Source: Microvelia longipes (taxonomy: Eukaryota > Arthropoda > Insecta > Hemiptera > Veliidae). Taken from it: a DNA stretch of 64,000 nt. The stretch is from positions 7,806,098 to 7,870,097 of the forward strand of contig JACMZG010000032.1 in the NCBI GenBank assembly GCA_018340805.1, in the 5' to 3' direction. Made by a program: the position numbers and the translations under genes. Of the stretch, positions 20,277 to 31,453 are shown one piece after another (the first letter of the stretch is position 1; every line of letters begins with the position of its first letter). The notes beneath the pieces are model-generated. The model was not told the DNA's origin and made no database searches. It saw only the letters and a list, made by a program, of their open reading frames with translations.

Positions 20277-22505
20277 CTATGCTATGTCATACCTTAATTT
20301 ACCTAGTACTATTATAAGTAGATCGTCCGCAAAGGCAATTACCTTGATCCCATTTTCTTCCAGAGCCTTTAGTAATTTATTTATTGTTATTGCCCATAAT
20401 AGTGGGCCTAATATTGATCCTTGTGGACAGCCTTTGTTGACCTTTTTACTTAATTTCTTGTAGGGACTTTGCACCTTAATCTCTCTATCAGTGAGGTAGC
20501 TTACCACTATCTCGTATATATCTTGAGGACAGTTCGCATCTCTCAGTTCAGCCAGTACGTAGGGCCACCAGACATTATCGAAAGCTCCAGCAATATCTAT
20601 GAATAATCCTATTGCATATTTTTCCTTGCTGGAATTTATAAATTCTTTCACATCATTGATTGCATCTTCGGTGCTTTTCCCTGGTCGAAACCCGTATTGT
20701 ACTTTACTGAGGAGCCCATTCTTCTCAAGGTGGAACTCTAATCTATCGTTTATTATCTTTTCGTAAGCTTTCCCTAACACTGACAGGAGACAGATTGGCC
20801 TGTAGGATTTGATAGCAGTGGGATCTTTGTCATCTCCGTTCTTGAGGATTATTACCTCACCCGTTTTCCATTGAGTTGGAAAGTATCTGTGGTTATAACA
20901 CGTTTGAAACAGATTTAGAAGACCCTTTTTAATAATTGGAAAAGATTTCTGAAGTAGCTCAGCCGTTATGCCATCCGTTCCGGATGCTTTCCCTTTCTTC
21001 CCTTTAAATATGGCATTTTCTAGTTCATCTTCAGAGATGTCTCTATCGTCAACTTCAGTCTTGTACTTTTTTGTGCTTCTCAGAGTTGCGTTTTCAGGGT
21101 TGTCGGAGCTAGGACTATCATCTGGTACCAATACTTTGATCATTTCATCGATTGTTTCTTGCCACGATAGTGTATCACGATCGTTCACTGTTACCGAGCT
21201 GAGTACCTGGGAATCTTTGTTTCTGAAGGTAGTCTGATAGACACCTCCCCACGGGTTTTTGTTACCCTCTTTGCTTACATATTCTCTCCAGGATTCTTTC
21301 TTTTGCATAGAGATCCTCTCCCTGTAATTCCTTTCTGTAAGCCTAGCCTCTTTCTTAAGTATTTCTTTAATTGTTGTCTTTTTGGCTCTTGATGCTGCCT
21401 TCTGCAGTTTTCTAACTCTCTTTTTGAGAGTATCCAGTTCTGGAATCCACCATCTGACAACTCGTTCTTTGAGGCTTACTTTCCTTTTGGGGATACTTTT
21501 CCTTGCTGCTCTATGTATTGCTCTAGTAATATCTACGATCCTATCTTTGACGTCGCTTTCTTTTATTTCTAAGAAGTTGTGGGCTATTTTGTCCCATTCT
21601 TCTGTGATCAACTCTTGGTATTGGCACCAGTCTGCCTTCTTGTAATTATATTTATTCTGTGTTATTCTCCTTGTTTGAAGCTGTGTCTTACACGATATCA
21701 TTATCATATTGTGGTCGCTGCTGCACACTTTATTCAATATTTCCCAGTTCGATATAATGTTGCAAGCTGGGTTATTTGTTAGTCTTAAGTCGATATTTGA
21801 TTTGCCCATCGGACCGTCGTTCGTGGTCATATTACTTTTGCGGTTTACTATTTGAAGGTTACTCGTTACAGTAAAGTCTTCTACTTCTTTCCCTTTGGCG
21901 TTTCCTTTTCTGCAGAACCATGTTCTAGATCTCGCGTTGAAGTCTCCGCATATTATTACCTTTTTCCCTTTGAGGGTATTTACCACTTGTTCCAGTTTCC
22001 TTAGGTATGGTCCAATCGGTAGTCTAAATTGACAGTAGACACTAACAATGTATATTATATCCGATTCTGAGTACATGATCTCAGCTACCACTATATGTGA
22101 ATCGCTTAAGTGTGACAGTATCGTGCATTGAATGCTTCTATTTAGGATCACCAAACACGCCATAGGATTAATCTCCTTTGAGCTGCCTGTGATAGTCCTA
22201 GCACCTTTGCTCCAACCAACTATTTTCCCTTTTGATACATATGGCTCTAGGACTACTGCTATGTCCACTCCATGGGAAGCGGCATATTGGCGGCATTCTA
22301 CGGTAACAGCTTTCGCTCTTGACATATTTATTTGCATGATTTTGAGCTCATTTCGAGGTTTCTGAGGATACGTTAGCACCCTCGCGGGTGCTGGCTCCCC
22401 CGGGGTCCCAGGATTTCCTGGTGCACCCGGGGGAGCCTTTGACCTTTTTCTGATTGCAGTCTGCTTGTTACTCATTATAGTTTGTAGCCTTAATCGCTCT
22501 GTCAA
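20277..22505 (-). CDS. R1-1 ORF2: APE endonuclease plus reverse transcriptase
   Basis: The longest open frame in the window has 742 residues. After a Pro-rich start (APPGAPGNPGTPGEPAPA) comes the APE-type endonuclease: ELKIMQINMSRAKA, VICGDFNARSRTWF (about residue 190) and CSSDHNMIMIS (about 270). A basic linker leads to the RT: KSYRPICLLSVLGKAYEKII, FRPGKSTEDAIN, GLFIDIAGAFDNVWW (motif A), GCPQGSILGPLLW (motif B) and IAFADDLLII (motif C). R1 uses this enzyme for target-primed reverse transcription into 28S. The start at 22505 overlaps the gag end by 38 bases; an internal Met (SNKQ...) is an alternative start. A frameshift cuts the C-terminus. Confidence 0.92.
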   Translation of the reverse strand: MTERLRLQTIMSNKQTAIRKRSKAPPGAPGNPGTPGEPAPARVLTYPQKPRNELKIMQINMSRAKAVTVECRQYAASHGVDIAVVLEPYVSKGKIVGWSKGARTITGSSKEINPMACLVILNRSIQCTILSHLSDSHIVVAEIMYSESDIIYIVSVYCQFRLPIGPYLRKLEQVVNTLKGKKVIICGDFNARSRTWFCRKGNAKGKEVEDFTVTSNLQIVNRKSNMTTNDGPMGKSNIDLRLTNNPACNIISNWEILNKVCSSDHNMIMISCKTQLQTRRITQNKYNYKKADWCQYQELITEEWDKIAHNFLEIKESDVKDRIVDITRAIHRAARKSIPKRKVSLKERVVRWWIPELDTLKKRVRKLQKAASRAKKTTIKEILKKEARLTERNYRERISMQKKESWREYVSKEGNKNPWGGVYQTTFRNKDSQVLSSVTVNDRDTLSWQETIDEMIKVLVPDDSPSSDNPENATLRSTKKYKTEVDDRDISEDELENAIFKGKKGKASGTDGITAELLQKSFPIIKKGLLNLFQTCYNHRYFPTQWKTGEVIILKNGDDKDPTAIKSYRPICLLSVLGKAYEKIINDRLEFHLEKNGLLSKVQYGFRPGKSTEDAINDVKEFINSSKEKYAIGLFIDIAGAFDNVWWPYVLAELRDANCPQDIYEIVVSYLTDREIKVQSPYKKLSKKVNKGCPQGSILGPLLWAITINKLLKALEENGIKVIAFADDLLIIVLGKLRYDIA

Positions 22506-23964
22506 TCGCGAAATTTAGTGCAGGGCACGCCTTGTCAAAGACACCATGGTTATGCTCTTTTCCAAACCTCTTACAGTTGCTGCATACTGCAGGGGTTTCT
22601 TTTTTAGGGCAATCATTTCCCCTATGGCCCTTATCTGCACAATGGCTACATGTATCCTCAGTTTCTGTGCATGCTCTTGCGATGTGTCCGAACCCCAGAC
22701 ATTTCATACATCTTGTCAAGTCTATAAAGTCCGCTACCCCGCAGCTGTACCAACCAATGTAAATTTTACCCCTTGCCAACAATGCGCATTTCTGAGGACA
22801 CGCTAAAGACCCAGACTTGCGTCTCCAATCCTCTTTTACCCTTTTTAAACCTGAATTTTATGCTCGTTTTCAGGCTATCTATTGTTTCGCTCTCGAAGTT
22901 TTGCTCATGAAGAGCCGCATAGAATTCCTCTTCCGTCGCATCTGACGGGACGTCCCTTATTTTAAGTAGTGGTTCTCTAGTTAACTGTTTTCTGACAGTG
23001 TACCCCATGTCTTTAAATTCTGGCTTGTTCAGAATTTTCTTAATGCTGTCTTCATCCTTTGCCCTTATGGCAATCCCTCCGTTGCGCACAGGGTGTACAG
23101 CCTGAACCCTTATTCTTTCTTGTAGGGGTTTTACGATCTCTTTAATTTTTTGTTTGGTTTCGCTTGACTCTTTAGAGGTCGTTTCTCCCGTAGGAAACAC
23201 CAATGCGACATGTTCTTCTCGCACCTTTATATTACGTCCCATCGATTTAACGGAATTGCTTCTTGCTGCGGCTGCGTAGCTTTTTTGGCCCTCGGCAACA
23301 CCTTGTCTTTCAGTTGCTATGACGTTCCCCAGTTGAGCAATACTCTCTTCTAGTTTTTGGACCCTATTATTTATGTTTTCCGCTTGTCTATCATAGCCTT
23401 ATACGCTATCACTTATTTTGTTAAGCTTTTCTTCGGCCCTTATCATGAAATCATTTGTTCTCTGTAAGTTACTTTCGACCCTCTCTAGTGAGTCGTTTGT
23501 CTCCCATAATTTCGCGCCTATTATGTCTTCGACCTCATATTTTGTTAGGCCCTTGCCTGGTATGTGAGACTCTTCATCTTCGACCTGATCCACGAATTGT
23601 CTAAACAATTCGCCTATTTTTATTATCTCAGACAACCCCCTTTCTTTTTCTTCTTGATTTCGTTCGTGAAATCGTCAATCAGAAGCAGCAATTCAGTTTT
23701 GAGTTCCTTTCTCTTTTTGCTACTTTCAGCCGTAGCTAAACTCTCCCTCTTGCGTTTTCTATCATCTTCTGATTCCGTAGGGTCGAGACTACCCTTTCTA
23801 GTACTACTACCCTCTACAGCACTGCCGCCTGCTAGCGTTCCCTCTTGGGGCGCTCTAATGGGAGATCTCGCAATTGAATCTCTCCTTCCAAACGCTTCCT
23901 CTCGCTCCTTCTTCTCATCTATAGTTTTTAGATTTTTATCAGTTTGTTCCATGTTTATTCCCAC
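22468..23964 (-). pseudogene. R1-1 ORF1 gag with CCHC knuckles
   Basis: The frames are 23623-23964 (charged N-terminus MGINMEQTDKN, KRKRES), then, after a one-base shift in a homopolymer near 23630, 23242-23635 with one TAA at 23399 inside a coiled-coil-like stretch. Next is 22766-23242 (RRM-like part: GGIAIRAKDEDSIKKILN, PLLKIRDVPSDATEEEFY). After a frameshift near 22785, 22468-22782 holds the knuckles CMKCLGFGHIARAC, CSHCADKGHRGNDC and CSNCKRFGKEHNHG. The protein binds element RNA. The same layout appears in the gag of the R2-like families here. Confidence 0.85.
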
Positions 23965-24334
23965 GAGTTGGGATGAATTGAAGTCGCTCCAGGGCCTTCG
24001 CCCTTACCCTGGTGAAGGGAATTCTACTACCTTAGGCTCCCCAATACCTAGGAGTTCCCCGCTTGCGACGAAACCTCCCTTTCGCCATGCAGCTCTCGGC
24101 ACGTCTCGGGCCACCTTAGCTTGGGGATTTTTTAACGAGGTTGTGTCTTACGACCTTCCTCGCGGGATCCTCCTAACACATGACCAGCAAGGATCCCAAC
24201 CACCGGCCAATGAAGGCAAGTGGGTCCAGAGCCTGATCCTTAGACCAAGTTGGACTTGGCTTAGGAATCGACAAAAGTCTTTCTCCCTATGCCATAGGAC
24301 TAGTGATACGCCAGTGCTATCACCATAGTCCCTC
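23965..24334 (-). other. R1-1 5' UTR
   Basis: This non-coding leader of 370 bases lies between gag and the 28S target. It is GC-richer than the ORFs. I see no recognisable promoter; R1 elements are generally co-transcribed with rRNA. Confidence 0.6.
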
Positions 24335-24345
24335 TAGTAGGTAGA

Positions 24346-24409
<64 letters not shown>
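24335..24409 (-). rRNA. 28S fragment between R1 and R2 sites
   Basis: It runs from the R1 target duplication to ggcatttggcta, identical to most other copies here. R1-1 is inserted on the low side and C2 on the high side, so this 28S copy carries both element types in the classical order. Confidence 0.97.
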
Positions 24410-24826
24410 TAAAATATGTATATTTACATAAAATTTCGGGTTTGGCCCCCCGTGGGCTCACAAGTTATAATTAAACAAAACTTAACAAACTTAATCTAAA
24501 ACAATTATAACTTAAAAAACTCATTTTAAATATAAAACAATAAAAACTCAGTAATTAAATAAAATAAAAATTACAATTTCACCAAACTTAAGTAGTTAGC
24601 AATCCCGCCCAGTCATACAGACAGCACAAAGGATGAAAAGACTGGGTTAATAAAAAAAAATAAAATCATCTTATGAAAAAAAACTATATAAAACTTCTAA
24701 ATTAAAATTTAAAAAAAGCCTCTTAGCTTCAGCGGCCTTCAAAGTGCCAACAGAGCAAGCTAAAACTACAAGTAGCACAGCTCGCTCCCCAGCACCTCGA
24801 AGGCCGCCAAATAATGTAAAACAAAA
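24410..24826 (-). other. C2 3' UTR
   Basis: A/T-rich, with the shared block gggtttggccccccgtgggct (24439-24459) that recurs at the 3' ends of the other R2-like families, and poly(A)-like runs on both strands. No ORF. Confidence 0.6.
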
Positions 24827-25725
24827 CTATCTGTCTGTATGCCTGGACGCGATTGCTATTGATGACCGTAAAGCCATCAAGGACAGAGTGAGTCCGTCAG
24901 TGGAAGCAACCATACCCAATCGAGTCAGATTTCTCCTTGTCTTAGCAGGCAGAGCGCCTCTACTACCGATGACCACTGGAAGAACGGCAAAACTCTGACA
25001 TTGGAACCTCCTCACCAAACTACGTTCCAACACATAGTATTAACCGATCTTACCAGCAGCCACCCTCTCCAAGGAGTCATCATCTTCGTAGGTCACAGCC
25101 ACATTCACCACCTGAATCACTCCCTCCTTGATGGTTACCAAGTCCGCCTTAAGGCGTCTAACTTCATCAGAGCACTGAACCTCAAACGACTGTTCCTTCA
25201 TCACAGTCCATCCAGTTGAACTCAAACGATCAGCCACAAAGCGCCTAATTTCATCATGCGAGAGATGATCTTGCCATGGTTATGGCTGCAAACATTGAGG
25301 ACGTGCTTAAGGGTTTCCGTCCCATCACCGCAATGGCGGCAACTTTCAGGAATACCCCTATCCACCCTCCTCAATGCTGCTCTCACACCATGGAGATTAC
25401 CTCTCAACCTGAGGGCAATCAGGTACTGACTCTCAGTCAACAAGGAATGATCCCTCAGCCAACGATTCCCAATAAGGTCATCCTTAAAGCTGGAGGCACC
25501 ATGTCCTGTTGAACCAAGACTGAGCCACTCGTCCAAGATTTCCTGTCTTAAAGAACTCTTGGCTAGAGCAAGGTTGGGATCTCCGCCTTCCGGCCAATCG
25601 ATCCCCCACAGGTCTGCTTGAGACCTTACTCTGTCCAAGACTCCATTCAGCTGACAGAAGAACACCATCAGAGGATCAGTGCTCCTTAAAACTGCTTCTG
25701 CTGCCTTAAGATGGGCTAACCACAC
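24827..25725 (-). pseudogene. C2 linker and restriction-like endonuclease
   Basis: Frames 25222-25725, 25040-25237 and 24827-25033 read through the linker (STDPLMVFFCQLNGVLDRVR, SFKDDLIGNRWLRDHSLL). They then give the CCHC cluster (CRHCGDGTETLKHVLNVC...H), the endonuclease core (LKADLVTIKEGVIQVVNVAVTYEDDDS; other copies have LKPDLV) and the tail (VLPVVIGSRGALPAKT, SSIAIASRHTDR). The Pro-to-Ala change next to the catalytic Asp and two frameshifts suggest it is dead. In an intact element this domain cuts the 28S R2 site. Confidence 0.82.
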
Positions 25726-27047
25726 CTAACTGGAGAGAATGGCCCAACCTAATCCCCCATTTTTACAACTCGCGTGAATTGAACCCTTAGGAGTACTAGG
25801 CGGCAGATCCTTCACCCATACTCGGCATTCGCTATCAAATCGTTTCATACGTGTCTTCGAGGGAGGATCTATAGCCATCCTATAAAAGCACCTCGGAATC
25901 ACAAACTCATAAAAGAGTTTGATCTTCTGCCGGGGCTTCAAATTCAAATTAGAGATCCTATCTCGGGCGCGGCCGAGGCTGTCCAGCATCGACCGATTGT
26001 TCAATCCTTTCGAAGGAGAAAACCTAACCCCAAGGTAGTGGAAACCTTCCCTCATTTGGCATACCTTCACCTGTTACTCGCCGACCAGTAAACCAGGGTC
26101 GGAGAGCGCCATAGCTCCACTAGGGGTGCGTTTTAGCCAGAACGAGAGACACTTATCCACTGACAGTTCCATACCAATTGAACTGAGAAAATCAACAATC
26201 TTGGTCAGAACATTCTGAGCCTCAATTTTCGATCTGCACAGTACAACCAGATCATCGGCATAAGCCAGTGGTCCATATCCATCGACTGAGTCATCCGATA
26301 GCCACCTAATAAGAGGGTCCAGCACCGTGTTGAATAAACACGGAGATGAAGGATCGCCTTGTTTAACGCCTCGCTTGATTTGGATTTTGAATTCACCATC
26401 TTTAGACTTAAGACATGTCTTTACACCCGTTCATACATGGACATGACTCTAGAGATAACCTCCTCACTCATGCCTGCAACCCTCAATGCAGCTCGAATGG
26501 CCTCATGTGGAACAGTGTCGAAAGCTCTTTTAATGTCAACTACAAGAACAACCAAATCTTTTCTGTATTTGTTAGCCGATCTTATGGCTTCATCTAACAA
26601 GAAATTATTCTCAAAAGTGCCATTACAGGACATGATACCTTTCTGCCTCTGGCTGAAAGTAATAGCAGACATAAGTCTACTACATAACAGACCAGAGTAG
26701 ATCCTGGCTAACATAGATCCAATCGTTATCGGGCGATTATTCCCAACTAAGGTTGGATCCTTGCCTGCCTTAGGAATAAGCACTGTCCGATTATAACGCC
26801 AATTTTGAGGATAGTGTCCCGTGACTAACAAAAACATGTACAACTTAGCTAAAAGCCCATGAATACCTTTAACTCTAAAAAAGCCATCCTTTCTAACGCT
26901 ATCAGGTCCGCCGGCGCTGGTACGGGGAATTCTCTTAATTCTTTCAATTACCTCATCAAGAGTGATAGGCGTCCAAATTTCCTCTGGTGGAACCAGGTTA
27001 TCTGCAGATGGCGGTTGCCAACTACAGGTACCCTCAGTTCCCCACAA
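25726..27047 (-). pseudogene. C2 reverse transcriptase
   Basis: Frame 26421-27047 is an uninterrupted 208 residues: TPITLDEVIERIKRIPRTSA, AKLYMFLLVTGHYPQNW, NRTVLIPKAGKDPTLVGNNR, FSQRQKGIMSCNGTFEN and VVLVVDIKRAFDTVPHEA (motif A). After a frameshift come motif B, YADDLVVLCRSKIEAQN (motif C, 26074-26325) and the thumb (KPRQKIKLFYEFVIPRCFYR, 25726-26070). The order and motifs are those of R2-type RT. At least two frameshifts and a stop break it. Confidence 0.85.
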
Positions 27048-27053
27048 AGGACC

Positions 27054-28141
27054 CTAGGTAGAGTCTATTTCCTCCTTAGAAAAAATAGACCTCCGCGTAT
27101 CATCTTGATCGAGGGAGTCCCAATCCTGTTCCTCCACAACCCTGGCTAGCTCTCTGGGATTATCCCTGTAGAGATTCTGGCATTTGGCAAATCTTCTTAG
27201 CCTTCTAGAGTTAAAGGTTCTGGGCTTACCACGCCTTCGCCGTACTACACGATTAGGTAGTTCGTTCGCATTCATTAAAGTACTAAGCCTATTAGAGAGA
27301 GAGTCGATTTCAGAGACGTCCACAGCAATACCCATTCGGAGTCGCCTCGCAATGGAAATGATATTACTATCAATATCCAGTGCTTCGGGATTCTCGGGTG
27401 CTACGGAGATATCCAAGATCGCTCTCAAAAGCCTCGACTTCCAATCCTCCACAGAGTCATTCTCACTACTCGCTGGAGGGTTAGGGTCAGGATCAGGACT
27501 ACCTAAAGGACCTCCACTAGTTAACCCCTGTTGGAATATAACCTGCACACTAAAGTGGTCAGGTTCCCCGGGATCTCGGCTTCCCTCCTCAGAAGGATGG
27601 GAAAGCCCACTACCAGAAGGAGTAGGCTCACTACACTCTCAATAATGTCACCAATACCATGGGTACTCCGTCCAGGATAATGAATAGCCATTTCCCTATC
27701 ATATATATGCAACTCATCAGAGATCCTGACACAGCGCCTATCAACCCCTTTGAAAACACTGGCATTAGACTTTTCCACCTCTCTAACATCAGGGTGAACA
27801 CTACGGAGGTGCAATGACCGACCGCTACTAGTAGCAAAGGATCTGTCACACCCAGATACTCCACAAGAAAATTCAAGTTGAGATCCTTCGGCAACGTCCC
27901 CTTTGTATTTCCCATAGTGGATACAAGCACTCGTATACATTTTAAATTTACATTCACACTTATAACACCTCCACATAATGGATGTGTCTGGATGCCTAAC
28001 ACTGTAATGTTTAATCAAACCATCTGCCCCACCAGCTCTCAAGAAAAACTTTCCTTGACAAACTTGGCAGGTGTCTCCCTCTAAGAAGGGGACAGAAAAC
28101 AGACTTCCCTTAAAGGGGAGAAGGGCGCTTACTAGAAACAC
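27054..28141 (-). pseudogene. C2 zinc fingers, Myb and pre-RT
   Basis: Frame 27521-28141 carries three fingers: CQVCQGKFF...HYSVRH; CYKCECKFKMYTSACIHYGK (the last ligand, Cys in C1/C3, is Tyr here); and CGVSGCDRSFATSSGRSLH...H. The Myb-like VDRRCVRISDELHIYDREM follows (Trp of C3 replaced by Arg-Ile). The remaining Myb helix seen in C3 (HGYAAKVALSLPTKTKEQI) is deleted near 27670. Frame 27054-27548 then gives the pre-RT helix and the Arg-rich box (RRRGKPRTFNSRRLRRFAK). Confidence 0.8.
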
Positions 28142-28203
28142 GAATGGCTCTTAAGTATTCGGTACAATTGACGTCACGAATACTATGGTGGTAGGGTTTA
28201 CCC

Positions 28204-29208
28204 TTAGATAACCTTTGTTATCCTTGGAGGCTTTGTTATCCTTGGGCAATCCTTCGCATCGTGCCCAGTGCTACAGCAATGGGCACATGTTTGATCTCCG
28301 TCTTTATACTTACAAATTTTTACACTATGACCTATTTCCAGGCATCTAAAGCAACGCGTCAACGAGTTGTGGTTTTTGACTTCCAAAAGACACCAATCCA
28401 TCTTGACACGCCCCTCTTTAAGAAGAGCGGCCTTGATTTCAGGGGCCACTTCTAATACCTGCCTGACGGTATTTTTGAGCCAATGACACGGCATCCTGTG
28501 TCTAAGAATAACTTTATCATTGAAATCTTACCTTTTAAATCCCAACCTCTCTAGATTGGAACTCCACAACTCGTCGAGAAGGCTCTGATTATCATAGCCT
28601 TCCTCAACCCCCACGATGACAACAGTCTCCCCCTTAAAAGGAGGGGGAGATGCACTTAGCCCCAACTCAACCAAGTCGGGACAAGTCAGGATCTTATCCC
28701 TGTCTGCCATCGTCTTACCTATGATGGTGAAGCCTATCGAATTGGGCTTCGCCTTCATGTGGACTACATCTATTCCACCCGCACCTATTAGCTTGGGCTT
28801 AAGCTTCTCCTTAATCACTTTCAACAGTTTAATATTGTCGTCTATCTCCTTATTGCCCTCTAGAGGGGAAACAACAACCGCACAATTAATGTCAAACACC
28901 GGCCCGCTCTTTTGAGCAGGAGGCTTCATTTTGGGGGGAGCAGGGGGCACGGGCACCGGTTTGGGGGGATTAGGAAGAGGCCTCTTAGGAGGACTCTTCT
29001 TAGACTTCTTCCTTTTTCCCCTGGCCACTTTAGCCCAGGCTATCATGTCCGAGTCAGTCTCGGACGTTTCATTCTCGGCTTTAGAGAGCTCTGATTCAGA
29101 GTCCTCATCTCCTTCCTCTTCTTCAAGTCACTAGACTCGTCTCTTTTTCTCATCTTGAGATCCTTATCTACGACCACTGGGTCAGGGGCCGACGTTTTCC
29201 TACGTTTT
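28204..29208 (-). pseudogene. C2 gag, truncated
   Basis: Frame 28528-29046 covers the basic region (WAKVARGKRKKSKKSPPKRP), the Pro-rich spacer and the RRM-like part (VFDINCAVVVSPLEGNKEID, KAKPNSIGFTIIGKTMADRD). Frame 28204-28494 holds CFRCLEIGHSVKIC and CAHCCSTGHDAKDC. The third knuckle is lost to a small deletion/duplication (ITKPPRITKV). The N-terminus is replaced by 28S: an ORF from 29234 starts inside 28S as MAFRPRRDG. Confidence 0.78.
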
Positions 29209-29356
29209 CCGTCTCGCCGTGGCCTGAAGGCCATCGACGGACGCCCCTCCGCCTCACCGAGTAAGTGAGGAAACTATGAAAGTAGTGGTATTTCACTGTC
29301 GGGTGGAGACCACCCTCCCACTTATGCTACACCTCTCATGTCTCCTTACAGTACCA

Positions 29357-29391
<35 letters not shown>

Positions 29392-29399
29392 ACTGATTA

Positions 29400-29441
<42 letters not shown>

Positions 29442-29446
29442 GTAGA

Positions 29447-29499
<53 letters not shown>

Positions 29500-29510
29500 C
29501 AATTGGGCTA
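29209..29510 (-). rRNA. 28S fragment from R2 site to about 300 bp downstream
   Basis: Continuous 28S runs from gggcta at the R2 site (here gagcaattgggcta, slightly mutated) through the uninterrupted R1 site to gtctcgccgtggcc. It then breaks into C2 gag. The R1 site in this copy is empty. Confidence 0.96.
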
Positions 29511-29835
29511 TTAAAATATCTTTTTATTGATTAAGTACATAATATTTCGGGCTTGGCCCCCCGTGGGCTTACAACTATAAAGTATATGAATTAACTTAGA
29601 CTACAGGTTTATTATATACATAGTTGATATAAAAATTTAAAAAAAATATTCCTTAACTAATTATTATATACAATAATAATATACGATTACATCTTATACT
29701 TTACACACTATATCTAATAAGATAAGGAGAATTCTGTTTGTTTAACTTAACCGTTTGGTTTGATCTAATTCTTATTACTTAATTTTACTTTATCTACTTT
29801 ACAAAAGGTCCTATTCTACTAAGTAGAGAAATTTA

Positions 29836-30027
29836 TCATCCAGTGTCTAGATGCCGTTTTGCCATAGCAATCGAGCACCTTAACGCTGTCAGAGACATCG
29901 TTAACCCCTCCTTGGCTATAGATAATCCTACTTCTTTAAGAGCTTTGCGAGTCCTTATGGGGATAGCGCCTCGGCTACCGATTACCATGGGAAGTACTTT
30001 AAATTTCCTTCGCTCGAATCTTCTCAT
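29836..30027 (-). pseudogene. Element G endonuclease C-terminus
   Basis: The 63 residues RRFERRKFKVLPMVIGSRGA...SIAMAKRHLDTG form the conserved tail after the RLE core. The same tail is seen in H (58699-58914), with GSRIAIP instead of GSRGAIP. Frame breaks separate it from RLE pieces at 30061-30180. Confidence 0.75.
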
Positions 30028-30205
30028 GAGAGAATCTCTGAGCTCAAGAAATTTCTAGCCCTTACCCTGGGCAACCTGCTCTAGGGAGTTACTATCCTCA
30101 TACGTGTCTGCAATATCAATAACTTTTACTTCTTCCTTATTGACACAAACAATATCAGGTCTGAGGTTAACGGTGTCGTACCCTTTCTCTTTTGTTGCTT
30201 TGAGG

Positions 30206-30778
30206 TTAGCAAGCTAAGACTAATCCTCCATCTTTTGTTCTAGTGTGTATCAGACCTTTAGGGGTACTGGGTGGCAAGTGAACTATCTCCTTAACCCATT
30301 CCCTCAAACTCTTATCACAGCTTTTCAATTTAGTAGCAGACGGAGGGTCTATAGACATCCTATAGAATCTTCTAGGCAAAATGTACTTGTGCATAAGTTT
30401 GAGTTTTTGTCTAGGCTTCAGGTTAAGTCTAGAATCCCTCGATATGCTACCAATCAAGTTGTCTAAAATTGTGATGCCATCTAATCCCTTAAGAGGGTTA
30501 AAACTTACTTCTAGATACTTAAAATTATCCTTAAATGTGATTGACTTGATTTTAAGGTTTTCTATGACTAACTGAGGATCTTCCAATGCCATAGAGCCAC
30601 TAGGAAGCCTCTTGAGCCAGTAAGTGGAACATTTTTCTATTGACAGTTTTATATTGATGCTATTGAGATAAGCAACAATACCTGCCAATTTTAACTGCGC
30701 TACTTCTGGTGACTTACAAAGAACAACTAAGTCGTCCGCATACGCCAGAGGGCCAAAACCATCGTCACTGCCTTCGCT
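30206..30778 (-). pseudogene. Element G RT palm and thumb
   Basis: From low to high on the sense strand: FGPLAYADDLVVLCKSPEVAQ (motif C), SIEKCSTYWLKRLPSGSMAL, LKPRQKLKLMHKYILPRRFYRMS and KEIVHLPPSTPKGLIHTRTKDG. The ORF opens with about 13 residues (NNNESEG...) translated from the adjoining R1 fragment, so the frame is a chimera. RT motifs 0-B are absent. Confidence 0.8.
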
Positions 30779-30989
30779 TTCATTATTATTGAGGCTGCTT
30801 TGGGTTCTAGTCCCCATCTCTTCCTCGCTATGCCTAATAGCTTTGAGTTCATCGCCTTGCAGTCTTTAGTGGTTTCATCTATGTGTTTATGAAAGGTGAA
30901 GCCTTCAGCAATGGTAACCCCCAAGTACTTGACTTGATTGGCTACCTTAATTTTTTCCGTCCCCACTTTAAGCTGGACTGGCCTTTCTT
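30779..30989 (-). mobile_element. R1 scrap inserted between G and 28S
   Basis: It closely repeats 7378-7600 of R1-4 (cattattattgaggctgctt, ccccatctcttcctcgctatg, agctggactggcctttctt) and encodes R1 post-RT sequence (VKYLGVTIAEGFTFHKHI). It is only 210 bases with no R1 end, flanked by 28S cut at an unusual place (atgcgcgtca) rather than the R1 site, so it arrived by recombination or template switching. Confidence 0.85.
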
Positions 30990-30990
30990 T

Positions 30991-31027
<37 letters not shown>
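30990..31027 (-). rRNA. 28S scrap downstream of R2 site
   Basis: 38 bases from atgcgcgtcac to ggcta form the 3' flank of the conventional R2 element. Confidence 0.9.
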
Positions 31028-31453
31028 TTTTGATTTAAATGAGTATCTCATCATCTAATAAGACTCTTCTTGAACAAAGCGAGTCAAGGTCCCCCAAGAG
31101 ATGACGGCCAGTCATCACGGACCAACCAAGACTCACTCCATCCGTACCTACAGGAAGTAGGCAAGGCGTGGAGGCTCGCCGAGAAAGTTGGGTGTGGAAG
31201 GGAAGAAGGAAGTTAGGAGAGGATGGTTGTGGGTGAGAAAGGATCGCAGGAAGGGAAGGGAGAAGGGAGAAAAAGGAAGGAGAAACCCTGGACCTCACTC
31301 CCGACGATGAGCCTGCCTCATCGTCGAGGAGCAAAAACGTCTGAAGTTGATAAACGATCCCCATAAGGCACGCTGCGTGACAGCACGCATTGTGCCCTTA
31401 GTGACACCAGCCTTTAAGAGCGCCGTAGCACTCTCGCCTGACCAGATGCCCCT

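Larger units (their letters stand above)
18625..24334 (-). mobile_element. R1-1: full-length R1-like non-LTR retrotransposon
   Basis: At 5.7 kb it is complete, with 5' UTR (23965-24334), gag ORF1, ORF2 with APE endonuclease and RT, and 3' UTR (18625-19145). It sits exactly at the 28S R1 site, flanked by a perfect 15-base target duplication (tagtaggtagagaca at 18610-18624 and 24335-24349). R1 elements normally make about 14-base duplications. Damage is light: a few frameshifts and stops, making it the best-preserved element in the window. Confidence 0.93.
24410..29208 (-). mobile_element. C2: two-ORF R2-like element, 5'-truncated, most complete RT
   Basis: The 3' end is at the R2 site (24409/24410). 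It has a 3' UTR, RLE, RT, pre-RT, Myb, three zinc fingers and gag. It is cut within the gag N-terminus at about 29208, where 28S sequence from about 300 bases downstream of the R2 site begins. The element therefore lacks its 5' UTR, and the upstream flank is the wrong part of 28S for a simple truncated insertion. Confidence 0.88.
29511..30778 (-). mobile_element. Element G: R2-like tail with internal deletion
   Basis: The 3' UTR and coding tail are nearly identical to F and H (same ctacaggtttatta...acatagttgat stretch). It is joined to 28S at the R2 site. A deletion near 30185 removes the RLE core and linker, and the 5' side ends in RT just past motif C, fused to an R1 fragment at about 30779. 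Confidence 0.85.

Noticed and set aside
23564..24328. Plus-strand ORF of 254 residues.
   Set aside because: Antisense to R1-1 gag and its 5' UTR; hydrophobic stretches are reverse translations of Lys-rich coding sequence.
30779..30989. Possible separate gene next to the R2 element.
   Set aside because: It is a near-copy of R1-4 7378-7600 and encodes only a piece of R1 ORF2.
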